Shown here: positions 23,656 to 36,512 of the stretch, in pieces
Layout of the letters: every line of letters starts with the position of its first letter
Numbering within the stretch: position 1 is the stretch's first letter
From: Ciona intestinalis
Lineage: Eukaryota; Chordata; Ascidiacea; Phlebobranchia; Cionidae
Direction: 5' to 3'
Assembly: GCF_000224145.3 (NCBI RefSeq)
Contig: NC_020167.2
Span: 6,497,421 to 6,561,420 of the forward strand
Length of the DNA: 64,000 nucleotides
The notes under the pieces: model-generated
Databases searched by the model: none
The model's input: only the letters and a program-made list of their open reading frames with translations
What the model was told of the DNA's origin: nothing
Made by a program: the position numbers and the translations under genes

Positions 23656-23829
23656 TCATATTGTAATATGGGTTTTGTCACATTTTGTAACAGTCACTTT
23701 AACTGGTAACGAATTATCTAAAAAATTGCATTTTAAGAAGCAAACTAGATATTAGATTAGGTCATGAAGTACTGACTGTAGATTTGTGAAGCTGTGATAC
23801 ACGGTGAAAGTTGTGGAGTTCTTTATAAG

Positions 23830-26800
23830 ATGTCTCGTATGCTGCTTATACAAAAATCGGCCGAATTAATTGACATAGCATCAAAGCATAAACCGTTTAT
23901 CAAAAAAGCAGCAGCTGTTTCAACTGTTCTGGCAGGAGCACGGTTTATTTATTGGTGAGTTTATTTACTTTTCTATTTAAATTCTAATGTTGTATCATAT
24001 ACATTAAAATATGTTATGGATATATGTTTACATGTTTAAAATATTAGTGTAACATTAAATTATTACATTAGATTTTATTTATAAGCCTACTTTTTCTTAA
24101 AAAATCTACCAAACATGATTTGAAATTTGTTTTGAAACTACTTTGTTCATCATGTTTTAGGTACCGCCAAAAACAAAAGAATGCATTAAAGAAAGAAGTT
24201 GCCACATCAACCCCTAACAAATCAAAGGTTCATAAAACTTCCTAAATTCAGGGTTTAAGATTGTTTTAAAATTTTAAAGGGAACCAAGAATAGGAAATTG
24301 TTTTGCTATGCAACAACAATTTATTTCCAATCCATACTGTGTTTTAAACCCAACATTGCTCAAGTGGTTCCATAGGGTTTGCATAAATTGTCAGACATAC
24401 CCTTAAAAACAATCACCTACAAATTTGAGTATGTGTAATAACTCGTAAAGAGTACAAGATGTCCCAAAGAAGTGTGCGGGGTGTATGAAACAGAACATCA
24501 GTGTTTTAAAACTACTGCCTTTGCCCAATCATGTGAGGATAATAAGTTACCTTCATTCAACATTTCATTTCACAGAAAGATACAGTTGCAGTGAATCGAG
24601 TTTTTTTCAAACGATTATGGCAATTGATGAAGATTCTGATTCCAAGTGTTTGGAGCAAAGAGTTTGTTTGGCTCTTCCTTCATTCATCTGCTCTTGTATC
24701 GAGAACTTTCCTTTCGATCATTGTCGCAGATTTAGACGGAAGAATGGTGCGCTCTATTGGTGAGTTGTGATGTCATAATAGCCCTCTACATGGTGTCATA
24801 AATTTATGATAACATGAAACATTAGTGAATTATGATGTCACAATCTATTCTATATGGGTGATTTCCAACAGTAAGACCTGTAATGGACGTATAATTAAGG
24901 CAGGAGTCGACCCATTACTCATATAGGAAAGGATATACCATTATAGTTTTGATGTTAGTTGTATCCTTTTATATGAGTATATGGTCACTGGGATACCATT
25001 TTTTAATGAAGCCTTTTTGTTTTTTGTCAGTCTGTTTTCCCACCAAGTTATAACATCTTACCCATTGGTTAGGTGCATGTAGCTTATAACATTCCACTTT
25101 TTTTATTTTCAAACAGTTTTTTTTTTTAAAAAGACATTTAATTTTTTTTAAACAGTATTTACCATTTATTTTCTATTAGTTAAGATTTTCAATGTTAAGA
25201 TTTTTGTTTATTAAACAGTGAAGACGGATTTGCGACAGTTTATACTTGATTTGCTTAAATGGCTTGGACTTGCCATTCCTGCTACTTTCACAAACAGTGC
25301 AATCAGATTCTGTGAAAGCAAACAAGCTTTGGCCTTCAGAACCAAACTAGTAGAGAAGGCTTATCATCTGTATTTCAAAAACCAAACTTACTACAGGTAG
25401 ATTCACTCCTGTTTATGATTTGCCAACATTTTAGGCTAAGAATATGATAACAAAAGATTTATTTCATAGTATTTAAAACAAAATCTAAAATTTTTATTGT
25501 AAAAATTAATTAATGCCAAAATAGTGGTTTAAAAATAGCAAAACCAAAAATATCATGTAATATATCAATATATAAAATTCCCAAACATATGCTGAAATTT
25601 AACAAATATAACAAAGGATCTGGTGCTACAAAAATGTAAGAGACAAAAATTAAGTCCGACTAATTGTATAAAGACGAATCTATTATCACTAGATCAGGGT
25701 CGATTGCAAAATTTATTACATTGACTTTTATAAGATAAGTGGATGAAGCCGACATTATTATATTAAAGTTGTTTATAAGATATTTATGTGTTTAGAATGG
25801 GTAACATGGACGGAAGAATTGTGAATGCTGACCAAAGTTTAACGGAAGATATACATGACTTTACCTCAACTGTGGCTCATTTATATTCACATCTCACTAA
25901 ACCTATACTTGATATTGTGCTCATCACAAATACACTGGTTAACCGCTCAAGGGAAAGAGGGGCAAACCACAAGTAAGTGAAGTAATCAATTATTTATTTT
26001 ATCCTATGCTGTAGGACCGTAAGTGTTAATGGGTTATTCAAATTATCAGCCCTTACAAAAACGAAAAAAATCCAAAAATCATCACCTACAAAGTAACACA
26101 TTCTCAAGCTGGCATGCGTCTGTGAAACCTAATAATTTTATTCATGATAAACTGTAATTTAGCTATAGTTATACTGCTTGCAATGTGTGTCTGTCTAGTT
26201 AGTAAAACATTTTGCCTCTGTAATAAAATAGCAAATGATATATATCTCTTATTTTAATCTTCCACAGATTACCTGGTTTAATCTCTTTCACAACTACATT
26301 CATCACAGTCAACGTTCTACGAGCCGTGTCCCCAAAGTTTGGCCAACTTATCGCTGAGCGAGCAGCAAGGAAAGGATATCTTCGTTACATTCATTCAAGG
26401 ATAATTCAGAATGCTGAGGAAATTGCATTCTATGGAGGGGAGAAGGTAAAATAGCATTGGTTGACAATTTTCATTCATTTAAGTGTAATAATTCCAGTGG
26501 TTCAGTAGTTAGCGCCTTATGTTTAGGCAAGAGGTTACAGGTTCGATGATGATGCTACCATATTCAATATGTGTGGAACAAAACACCAGTGCTATAATTA
26601 CTGTCAATACCCCATCATGCAAGAAAAAAAATATATATTGATGTTATTAAATAAGAGTATGATAATTAATAATATGTTAATACAAGTACAGAACGACAGG
26701 TTTTATATGAAAACTGGCAGTCTACAGTAGTTCAAACACCATTTAAAACAGAACTTATACTAAGAGTAATTTAGTCAAATACATATAGCTGTTTAGTCGT

Positions 26801-29800
26801 CCCACCACACAAAAATAAATATATAAATTAACTTTAAAAAAAATTGATTTGCTCAGCCATAAAAATTGAGTTTCTAAAAACTAAGTTTCTAATTTTTATA
26901 TTATTATTTCAGGCCGAATTAAGCTTGCTGCATAAATGCTATCGATCTTTGGTTAAACAAACCAACCTAATCTACCTACAACGCCTATGGTATGTTATGA
27001 TTGAGCAGTTCTTCATGAAATACATGTGGAGTAGTGCAGGCATGGTCATGATTGCTATTCCTATTCTTACAGCAAAAGGTTACGCAGAAAACTGTAAGTT
27101 GCTTTTTGTATGATTTGCTTGTACTTGTGGTGGTAGTTTATTAAATGTATAAGAACTTGTATTTTTTTGTTAAAAATTCGCTGAAATTTTATTATATGTG
27201 GGTTAAAGGTCTTTCTATGGTACCAGAGATTTACACCAGAATTCCATAAAATTAACTGATATTGGAGATTATTTTCATACAATACATGACTAATAGTAAA
27301 CAAACCATTTAAGCTTAAACTAAACCTTACTTTTGGTCAAACAACTATCTTCCTATGATTTCCCATCAATTCAAATATTCTGTAATCCTTAACCACCAAC
27401 CCTCAGTTTTGTTTGCCTTGTGTTAACCTTGAAATGTGGACTTTGATATCAAAGGATAATAGTGGCTATAGCCTAAGCCAGTACTTCTCAACCCCCACGC
27501 CCATTTATATAATATAGAAAAGTTAGCAGCAAATTTCTCTCATTTAATTGAAGTTTTCATTCTTTGCTTTTAAATTTGTTCTGTTCCCGGTATGTAAAGT
27601 TTGTTTTGAAACTTACCGGTCTATAAGCAAAAAAGGTTGACAACCACTGCCCTACCCTACAGGGGTGTAGTCCTACTGTGAATAATGCAGCAAGGAACCT
27701 TACACAAAAGATGGTCAGCGTTGGGATAATGGGCTAACTTTAGCCTAAATCCTATGTATATGAAACAGAACACCCGTGTTATAATTACTGTCGTTTCCTT
27801 GCCCCGCTAGGATACATACATTCATTTATTCAATATACCCACTTAAGATATACTAACCTCTTCCCTCTTCCTCCCAGCATCAGAAGAAGTGATGCGTGAA
27901 TGGGAGAACAAACCGGAGCACGAGATGATCAGCATCCGCACTGAAGCCTTCACAAGCTCCCGTAATCTCCTCACAACATCTGCTGATGCTCTTGAGAGAG
28001 TCATCAGTTCGTATAAAGAGGTATTGTGATGTCATAACTGAAAATAAGGGGGATTTTTATGCAATAGTCGTAAGTTAGGGATGCCTGAAGTGACACGTCA
28101 CCCCAATTTTTGAAACAGAGGCTGACATAATGTTAAGCACCTCAGTTTTATATTTAAAACAACTTTTAGCCTGCTATAAGGGGTCTGTACAAAGCCAAAG
28201 TATGTCGCAATAACCATATTAATCAAATATTTAGTTATGTTTGACTATGCATATATCTGTATTTNNNNNNNNNNNNNNNNNNNNNNNNNNNNNNNNNNNN
28301 NNNNNNNNNNNNNNTTAAAGGTCCTGCTATGGGACCAGAGATTTACACCAGAATTCCATAAAATTAACTGATATTGGAGATTCTTTACATACAATAAAAC
28401 TGACTAATAGTAAAACACAACAACTATCTTCCTATGATTTCCCATCAATTCAAATATTCTGTAATCCTTAACCACCAACCCTCAGTTTTGTTTGCCTTGT
28501 GTTAACCTTGAAATGTGGACTTTGATATCAAAGAATAATAGTATAGCCTAAGCTAGTAGTTCTCAACCCCCACGCCCATTTATATAATATAGAAAAGTTA
28601 GCAGCACATTTCCCTCATTTAATTGAAGTTTTCATTCTTTGCTTTTAAATTTGTTCTGTTCCCGGTATGTAAAGTTTGTTTTGAAACTTACCGGTCTATA
28701 AGCTAAAAAGGTTGACAACCACTGCCCTACCCTACAGGGGTGTGATCCTACTGTGAATAATGCAGCAAGGAACCTTACACAAAAGATGGTCAGCGTTGGG
28801 ATAATGGGCTAACTTTAGCCTAAATCCTATGTATATGAAACAGAACACCCGTGTTATAATTACTGCCGTTTCCTTGCCACGCTAGGATACATACATTCAT
28901 TTATTCAATATACCCACTTAAGATATTCTAACCTCTTTCCTCTTCCTCCCAGCATCAGAAGAAGTGATGCGTGAATGGGAGAACAAACCGGAGCACGAGA
29001 TGATCAGCATCCGCACTGAAGCCTTCACAAGCTCCCGTAATCTCCTCACAACATCCGCTGATGCTCTTGAGAGAGTCATCAGTTCATATAAAGAGGTATT
29101 GTGATGTCATATCTGGAAATAAAGGGGATTTTTATGCAATAGTCGTAAGTTAGGGATGCCTGAAGTGACACGTCACCCTAATTTTTGAAACAGGGGTGAC
29201 ATAATGTTAAGCGCACAAGTTTTATATTTAAAACAACTTTTAGCCTGCTATAAGGGGTGTCATTTTGTACAACACAGCAATATTGAAGTTTGGTAATTCA
29301 TGATGTTTTAACTTTATGATGAAACAATCACTCTGTCATCAATTATTTACTAGTTAATGATTCATTGTGTGCTAAGTTACATTGATGTGAGGCATGCAGG
29401 CTTCAGGGCCTCACGATTCTAAAAGACCGATGTTAATTGTTGAAAACATGATTAGGAAGTGTGGGATTTAGGTGCTAACTGTATTCACCCCACATGGCTT
29501 TACATAACATTAAATACATGCCATGTTTGACTTTATGTTTTTCCACCCTTATATTTATACAACGGAAAGCATAAAACTAGAGCTACCCCAGCTTTTTATA
29601 ATAAAACATTGTCATATTCTGTTACTTCTGCTACCAGGCATAATGTACACAATCTTTGGTCATCTAGTATGAAAAACATAGTGTATTTCTGTTAAAAAAT
29701 TAGTGGTATATACAGATCACTGAACTTGCCGGATACACTGAAAGGGTTTGGAATATGTTTGAGGTGTTTGACCAAGTTAGTCAAGGCAATTATGAAAGAT

Positions 29801-32800
29801 CAAGTGAACCAAATGGTAACTGTGGACCTGTTGTATTGGAAATTAATGGTAAGTTGTGTATGGGTGCATAGGGACTAACTTAAGGTGGCAGGGTAGACAG
29901 GATTACCCTAAAATTTCCGCATTGCATTAACCTGTGAAAAGTAATTAAAAGTAGTTTGGGCACAGAAACGGTTATTGAAGTTTTGTTATATAAATATTTT
30001 AAAAAACTTGCAAAGTTTTTTTATTACATCTTACATGTAATAATATTTCTTTGTTCAGGTGACGTGGAGGAAACAGACCGTGACATCATACTCGCAAACG
30101 TTCCTATAATCACCCCTAATGGTGATGTTGTTGTTAGGAGCCTAGATCTTAATGTAAGGTTATGTATTATGTGTGTGTTGCCATATTTGCCATGGAAGGG
30201 TTAGCACAACTACCTCTAGTCATCGGGGTTATTGATTATGAGTGTATGTGTCCTTTGGCAAAACACATAAACATAACGTTAATTGCTCCAACAATATGTT
30301 GTAACTCATAGGCAAGTTACCACACATAAATTATTATACGTGCTTGCATTATACCAACATATGGACTTGTGTTATAGCGACTGTTCTTGCCAAACCATGC
30401 GAGGAGTAATAAGTTTTATTCATTCATTAATCAATGTAATAGAGTTCTGTCTGTACGAGCAATAGCAAAACAACTAAAGCTAAACGGTGTTGAATTTTAT
30501 ATTTTTAAAAGATTATATGTTCCCGTAAGCTTAAATTTTTTATAAAGTGTAGAAACACCTAACCACACATGGCAATATATTCTTCTCCAGTTATCCGGGG
30601 GTATGCATCTGTTGATTACTGGTCCTAATGGTTGTGGAAAAAGTTCATTGTTTCGAATCTTGAGCGGGTTATGGCCGGTTTATTCCGGTTGTCTTAAGAA
30701 ACCACCACCCTCCAGTATGTTCTACATTCCACAAAGGTAAAACAAACAAACTGCAATTGCTCCAACCCAGTGGTCACTAATTGGTTGTTCAAATTATTGG
30801 CCATACACAAAGAAAAAAAAACCAGAAAAGTAATTACCTACAAAGTAACATTTGTGGTAACTCGTAAGCTGGCACGAGATGTATGAAACAGAACAACTGT
30901 GTTATAGAGACTGTCGTTTATCAGCCACGCGGGGATAAAGCAACATTTCTTAATTCAACATTAACTGTATTGAGTTCAATGTGCAGTTTTTTAAAACAGT
31001 TTTAACAACTAATATTTTATGTATTAGAGTCTATAGGATATTTAAACTTAAAGTTTTGCCGAATGGCGGACGATACATCAAAAAATACACTACGTATTCC
31101 ACCAGATGAGCTGTTAAAACATTATTTAAATAATGCATGGTCGCAGATGTAACAGAATTATCAAATAAATAATTACAGCAACTTCATACAGACCATACAT
31201 GGCGATCGGAACGTTGCGTGGTCAAGTTATTTACCCGGACACACATGAGGACATGGTGGCTAAGGGGATGACTGATGATGATCTTCGGAAGATCCTGGAA
31301 ACCGTTCATCTTTACCACGTTGTGAGGAGAGAGGGAGGATGGAACACGGAGGCGGATTGGAAAGATGTTTTATCTGGAGGAGAGAAGCAGAGGATGGGGA
31401 TGGCAAGATTGTTTTATCATAGGTGGGTGGAGACTAGAGGGTACTGGGTTTAAGGCTTGGTGGTCTCAGTATTGTTAGAATGTTTGGCAAGACTGTTTTA
31501 TCATAGGTGGGTAAGAGTTACTGGGTTCAAGGCTCAGTGGTGCTACTATTGTTGGTGTGTGTGAGGCAAAATTGTTTAATCATAGTAATATAGTTAGGTG
31601 ACTTTGGTCAAAGGTTGTAATTGAATGTATTGGCAACTTATGTGTTCTTATTAGTGTAAGCATTCTAATGGCTCTAACCTAGTGCTTAAGAATTGTTCAA
31701 ATTTAAAATAGCCAAAAGTTACAAATTTAGGGTTTTTAAAACTTGTTAAGTTTATTGTAATAAATTAGGAAACCTGCCCTGGTCTAGTACTCAAAGAGTT
31801 GAACAATTCTTGTGTAAAAAATACACCTAACGTTTTCGTAGCACCAGATCCTTACTGCAAGAGTTTACTAATCCACCAAAACATTACAGACCTGTGTATG
31901 CGTTGTTGGATGAATGTACTTCTGCTGTCAGTATTGATGTTGAAGGAAAGATATTCCAAGCAGCGAAAGATGCCGGGATTATATTAATGTCTATATCTCA
32001 TAGGCCTTCTTTATGGTGGGTGGTGTTGGGGTTAGGGGGTAGTGGGTGTATAGGCACCAAACCTGGGGCGGCAGGGTGGGCAGGCCAACTTTTTTTCTGC
32101 TGTGCATTTATAAGTTTTTTTTCTTTTTTTTTGTGCACTGCATTAATCAGTATTTTTTCCTTTTTTTTGTGCAATGCATTAATCAGTAAATATTGGGAAC
32201 AAATAACTGTGCATCTAAGTATCCCCGCCTCACCTTGCATTTAAACAAGGGTTTGTGGGTGAACATTACTTTTCAAGAGAAGTCAGTTAGCATAACCTGT
32301 GAAAAATTGAGACATGGTATGTTGCTGATATTTATAACGTATAGTACTGTGGGGTAAGATGGGATATCTATAGCACATAATATTCAAATATTCTACTTGG
32401 TTTTAAACAATCAACAAAGGTCTATAGGAGTCGTGAGAATACGTTTATAATTCTTTGAATGTTCTTTGTTTACTACAAAATGGAATGAGAAAATAGAAAG
32501 AATAGCTGTCCCATCTTTCCCTATCCTATTATATTTATGATATTTCTCGTAACATTACTAATAATGGTTATACCACAGAACGAGAATGGGAATTTTGCAG
32601 TAGTTTTTGGTCGCTATCAATGCGGGGTTTCAAAACATAATAAATTGATTATTTCCAATGTCACCACAGGAAGTATCACACCCACATCCTCCAGTTTGAT
32701 GGTGAGGGTGGTTGGACCTTCAGTGAGTTGGATTCAGATACAAGATATACGTTGAATGAAGAAAAACAGGTTAGTTTATATGAACTGTCACATACTTATA

Positions 32801-33349
32801 AATATATATCTGTAAATTAAACACCCACAAAAGTAAATATGCGGTAACTCGTAAGCGGAGTACCGCACAGGATGTGTATGAAACAGAACACCTGTGTTAT
32901 AAAAACTGTTGTTGCCTGCCATGTGAGCATAATTAAGTTACATTCATTCATGTAAGAATAATAGAAAATGCTGAATGTAAAACCCAGAAGCAACTGTAAC
33001 CTTTGGGATAAAGGCAGACACGCAAATCACTATGGCATTCTGGACATGTTATTTATATAGAATATTCATGTAGTTTTATTTTTATTTAAATTAAACCTAG
33101 AGGCACATGTAACTTATGGGTTAGGAATAGGCACGGTAACAACTAAACCATGGTGCTTGGTGCCAGAAATTGTTTATTTTTTTGTTGCTGTAGAACCTGG
33201 AAGCTCACCTGGCAGGGGTTCCGAAGATGCAGCGAAGATTAAACGAACTTTGCGCGATTCTTGGTGAAGGTTCAATTCATAAACTTGAAATAAATGGTGA
33301 GAATGGATCCGACGAAAGTTTTCAAATTGAAGACACGCCACTGGAGTAA
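23830..33349 (+). CDS. ABCD1/2-like: Peroxisomal ABC half-transporter, ABCD1/ABCD2 type
   Basis: Fifteen exons: 23830-23954, 24161-24227, 24576-24759, 25219-25396, 25796-25972, 26268-26445, 26913-27093, 27878-28020 (or 28953-29095), 29716-29848, 30059-30153, 30591-30736, 31192-31422, 31890-32015, 32670-32769, 33194-33349. With one copy of exon 8 this gives 739 aa; human ABCD2 is 740. Six-helix membrane half about 65-330 with [15 protein letters not shown] and [12 protein letters not shown] (the EAA-like motif). Nucleotide-binding half: Walker A GPNGCGKS (498-505), signature LSGGEKQR (596-603), Walker [17 protein letters not shown] switch. The closing [20 protein letters not shown] matches ALDP, which imports very-long-chain acyl-CoA into peroxisomes as a dimer. 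ABCD3 and ABCD4 fit worse. Exon 3 is preceded directly by a SINE tail. Confidence 0.95.
24440..24575 (+). repeat. SINE tail ending at the ABCD exon 3 acceptor
   Basis: Diverged forward copy: ataactcgtaaagagtacaa, gtgtatgaaacagaacatca, gtgaggataataagttac, cttcattcaacatt. The acceptor ttcacag for the exon at 24576 lies right after the tail. Confidence 0.65.
26497..26640 (+). repeat. tRNA-like SINE head plus SINE tail in ABCD intron
   Basis: The word tggttcagtag fits a pol III A box, and ggttcgatgatg about 35 bases on resembles a B box. A diverged SINE tail (gaacaaaacaccagtgctat) follows. It is not a functional tRNA: no acceptor stem pairs. Confidence 0.55.
27203..28264 (+). repeat. Duplicated segment, copy 1 (with ABCD exon 8a)
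   Basis: Runs from ttaaaggtctttctatggta to the N gap, and is near-identical to 28315-29260 over about 0.95 kb. It includes the 143-nt exon 27878-28020 and a hAT-like MITE at 27479-27649. Scattered substitutions and small indels separate the copies. Confidence 0.9.
27479..27649. mobile_element. hAT-like MITE in ABCD intron (copy in duplicate at 28553-28724)
   Basis: Left end cagtacttctcaacc and right end ggttgacaaccactg are inverted, in the style of hAT ends. The flanking 8-mers only partly match (5 of 8). About 171 bp, non-coding. Confidence 0.65.
28265..28314. other. Assembly gap, 50 N
   Basis: Exactly 50 N. The second duplicated copy starts at the first base after the gap, as expected when two allelic contigs are placed end to end. 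Confidence 0.99.
28315..29260 (+). repeat. Duplicated segment, copy 2 (with ABCD exon 8b)
   Basis: Second copy, with exon 28953-29095. The two exon copies differ by two synonymous changes (TCT/TCC and TCG/TCA). Including both would shift the frame: exon 8b read in phase 0 begins CAT CAG AAG AAG TGA. Confidence 0.9.
30740..30955 (+). repeat. Near-complete composite SINE copy
   Basis: Order of modules: caattgctccaacccagtgg, ttgttcaaattattggcca, tacctacaaagtaaca, gtaactcgtaagctggcac, tgtatgaaacagaacaactg, tatagagactgtcg, gccacgcggggataaagc. It shows that the dispersed tails are the 3' part of a longer element. Other forward copies lie at 30295-30425 and 32820-32962. Confidence 0.75.
32340..32531. 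mobile_element. 'gtaagatggga' miniature element in ABCD intron
   Basis: Nearly complete: starts agtactgtggggtaagatgg, ends gctgtcccatctttccctat. Confidence 0.8.
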
Positions 33350-34301
33350 AAATACCAATCAGTTCATTAGTATTATTATGTTTAATTTGAGGGTGCAGGC
33401 CAAAACTTTTAAACTTTGGAGAAAAAATTTTTAAAATTAAAAAAACTGTTAACTCTAAAGTAAAATGTTGTACTTTTTAGGGTAAATAATTAACCCAAAA
33501 AATTAACGATATTTGTTTGTGAAAAAGTTGTACCAATTGTTACAAATGTAGAGTTATGTATTGTATTTTGTTGTGCTTATGTTATTACATGTTATCTATT
33601 GAAAATTACATGTTATCTAAGAAAAAAAAGCTAAATGTATGTCTATATGTGGTAAAGAAATTATGCAAACTAACTTAATATACATAGAATATTTTTTTAC
33701 AATTTTTTCTCAATTTTATTTTGCTTTTTATTCTACATGGAGCAATATTTAATTTAAAACTGCAATTTCAAATAAATCTTCAAAATTTAGAGAGATTTAG
33801 CTTAACTGTGATTATAAATTATGGATATTTTTTACAACAGTTTTGTTGTTTAAATTGCGCAATATATGATGCATTTAACATACCATTGCTGAATTGTGCT
33901 TCGTAATTATATAAGTTTTCTAAAGAAACTTTTTTTATTTAACTGTAAACCAGAGTGCTACATTTATAATATACCAAGCTTTTATTTGTGCATGTTTTGA
34001 AATCCATATACACGCTAATGTCAATGCAAATGTTTGTATTTTGTTGCTGCGCTCAAATTCTTTCCTGGGGCTCAGAAAAATAATTTTCCTGTTTGGCTTA
34101 GAAACATCATATTTTACAATGTTATAAAACACATACTGAAGTTGTTTCATAAAATATTAATTATTGGTGACGCCACACATAACCATGTAATATTGGCCCT
34201 TTTTATTTGACCTCAAATTTCGACTTTGCTTTAATTAATACACTACCTACAGAAAAGTATTAAGATATACTAATAAATATATATTTATGTATATTATTGC
34301 C

Positions 34302-34483
34302 ATGGGGTAAGATGGTTACCATTAGCGCATGACTTCCTGTGTGTCTTAATCATGTTTTTACTATTTAACAACGATCTTTTAGAGTCTTGAGGATATGGTT
34401 ATATAATTCTGTAAATACTAACTATAAATGGGACGATGCAAGAGAATAAAAACATGGTCCATCTTACCCCGACCTATACTATA
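34302..34483. mobile_element. 'gtaagatggga' miniature element
   Basis: Starts ccatggggtaagatgg, ends ggtccatcttaccccgac, giving clear inverted ends of about 14 bp. Confidence 0.8.
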
Positions 34484-34829
34484 ACATCAACACAAAGTAA
34501 GACAGAGTTTCCATAACAAGTTATTGCGACCAAAATTGTATTTTGTTTTAACTTTCCCAAGCCTACTACTAAATTTAATGTCATTAGGATTGTTTTATTT
34601 ATTCTAATAATAAATATTATGATAATTAAACATGAGATTTATTGAGTAAACACTGGATTGCGATAAACTGATGAAATATTAGATATTTATTGATCTTTTA
34701 ACGCGAAGGAATATTAGCTCCATTCACTGTTATGCTAATATTTGGTCATTGTGGTTTTTGGAATATTTATATTTTGACCCGGGAACCAACGAAGCTGATG
34801 CATAATTTGGGCGTTAAGACGGTCACGTA

Positions 34830-35032
34830 CACATAGGGACTACTATTGTTTTAGACGGGACATCTTTAGCACATAATATCCAAACATCCTGATCGTGTTT
34901 AAGACAATTAACAACTGCCTATGGGAGTTGTGAGGATACGGTTCTATAATTCTTTTAATGTTCTTTTGCTTAAGGTGTCCCATCTTCCCCACCCTACTAT
35001 AATAAAAAAGTCTCCCATCTTTCCCCGCCCTA
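34830..35032. mobile_element. 'gtaagatggga' miniature element with duplicated end
   Basis: The right end occurs twice (gtgtcccatcttccccaccc and tctcccatctttccccgccc), suggesting a nested or tandemly duplicated terminus. Confidence 0.65.
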
Positions 35033-35579
35033 CAGCTGTCTACTTTAATTCATGGGATAACCATTTAGCATACTGAATACACACTCAGTATACTTTATAT
35101 AGGTCATGTGTAACATAATTCATTTAATCCACACATGTACAGAAACACTTATTAAGTGTTTAAATTCGCTCCCAAGCTACGAGACACCTGCAATTATACA
35201 AATATGTTTCTGACTAATTGATATTTATTCCCGTATTATCTATCATTAATTCCTTTACACTCTCTATGTATAGTATTACGTCTACAATAGCCATTAATTC
35301 CTTATTTGTATCTTCATTTAAACCTATAGGGATAAAACATTGGATTAAACACTCATCTAAACTAAAGCAATGACTTAATCTTTATCGAACAACTGCAAGA
35401 CACATTGGAAGCTGACCTGCAAATAACGCAAACAAAGAATGGATTACACGATTTTCAAAAAGCGTTTGTGTTTGTAATAATGAGTGCGAAATGCGAATTT
35501 GTGGCGCCCGAGGTTTAATTACGCGGCAATTTTACATTTTGTTAGTGTTACTTCGCACGACGAAAGAATAATTTAGTAG

Positions 35580-35980
35580 GTTGAGGAGAGCCAGGTCACC
35601 TTTAGCACATAATGTCCAAATATCCGGGTCGTGTTTTAAACAATTGACAACGGTCTATGAGAATCGTGAGAATACGGTTTTATAATTCTTTTATTGTTCT
35701 TTGTTTACCACCAAATGGGACAAGAAAATAGAATGAAAAGTGTCCCATCTTCCCCAACCCTGCTACATATAAATCGGCTCATTTGGCATCGTAGTGTTAT
35801 TGGGGTAAGATGGTTAAAGCTTTCACTTTTTATCGTCCCGTTGGTAGAAAACGAAGAATATTTACAGATTTATAAAACCGGATCTCCACGAAGTCTGAAA
35901 GGGCGTTCTTAAATGTTCCAAACACAACTAGGAAATGTGTGATATTATGTGCTAACGGAATCCATCCTACCCTATAAGAG
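35580..35980. mobile_element. Two adjacent 'gtaagatggga' elements
   Basis: Copy 35580-35767 ends gtgtcccatcttccccaacc. A second copy, 35795-35980, starts ttattggggtaagatgg and ends ccatcctaccctataag. Confidence 0.7.
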
Positions 35981-36512
35981 TAATATATATATATAAAAGT
36001 TGTTAAGAATCATATTTTGTACATCATATTATGCACAGTAGCAAAAGTATCAGAATATACTAGATAAAACGTCCAAGAAATACAATGCATATACTCATAC
36101 AACTTATAAAAAAGTAAAAATTACAAAAGCACAATTTTTAAAGTTGTTAAAAATGTCGTAATTAAATAAAAGTAAACAATACTGGAACAAAATAAGAATA
36201 CGAGGGTAAATGGATGTAAAAAGCCTTGCGTTTATTTTCCTGGTATTGATTTTAAGGTCTATATAAGAGGTCGATACGCTTAACATGTATATAGCCTCAT
36301 ATTCAAAGACGCGAATATTATGATTTATAGCATTGTATTGTGGGTTTAGAAGCCACGCTTTGATTTGACGTTTTACTCATAGTTTTTACCCCTGGCATAT
36401 TTTAACTACTGTCGTTTGCTGCTAATTCCCTTCTCTTCGTTGTTTTAGTTAATTTTGGTCTTCGTTACTGTAATCGAAGAGATAATTTATGTCACGTTAA
36501 GATGGAATATTT

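Larger units (their letters stand above)
22435..23829. promoter_or_regulatory. Divergent promoter interval between IKK and ABCD genes
   Basis: The two start codons face away from each other across 1.4 kb, so both promoters must lie here. It contains a fold-back element (22768-22945), a palindrome flanked by direct repeats (23023-23068), a SINE tail (23546-23655) and one palindromic CRE-like site TGACGTCA at 22987-22994. No TATA box stands out. Confidence 0.5.
33350..36512. other. Intergenic region rich in miniature elements
   Basis: No exon supported. At least four copies of the 'gtaagatggga' element lie at about 34302-34483, 34830-35032, 35580-35767 and 35795-35980, the last two almost adjacent and in opposite orientation. 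The rest is AT-rich unique sequence holding the ABCD 3' UTR. Confidence 0.6.

Noticed and set aside
27878-29095. Two exon-8 copies as genuine mutually exclusive exons of the ABCD gene
   Set aside because: Copies differ only by two synonymous bases, their introns are equally similar, and copy 2 starts at an N gap; allelic assembly artefact is far likelier.
31998-32244. Open frames on both strands after an ABCD exon
   Set aside because: Intron read-through of the exon ending at 32015 and its complement; the sequence is a duplicated T-rich motif.
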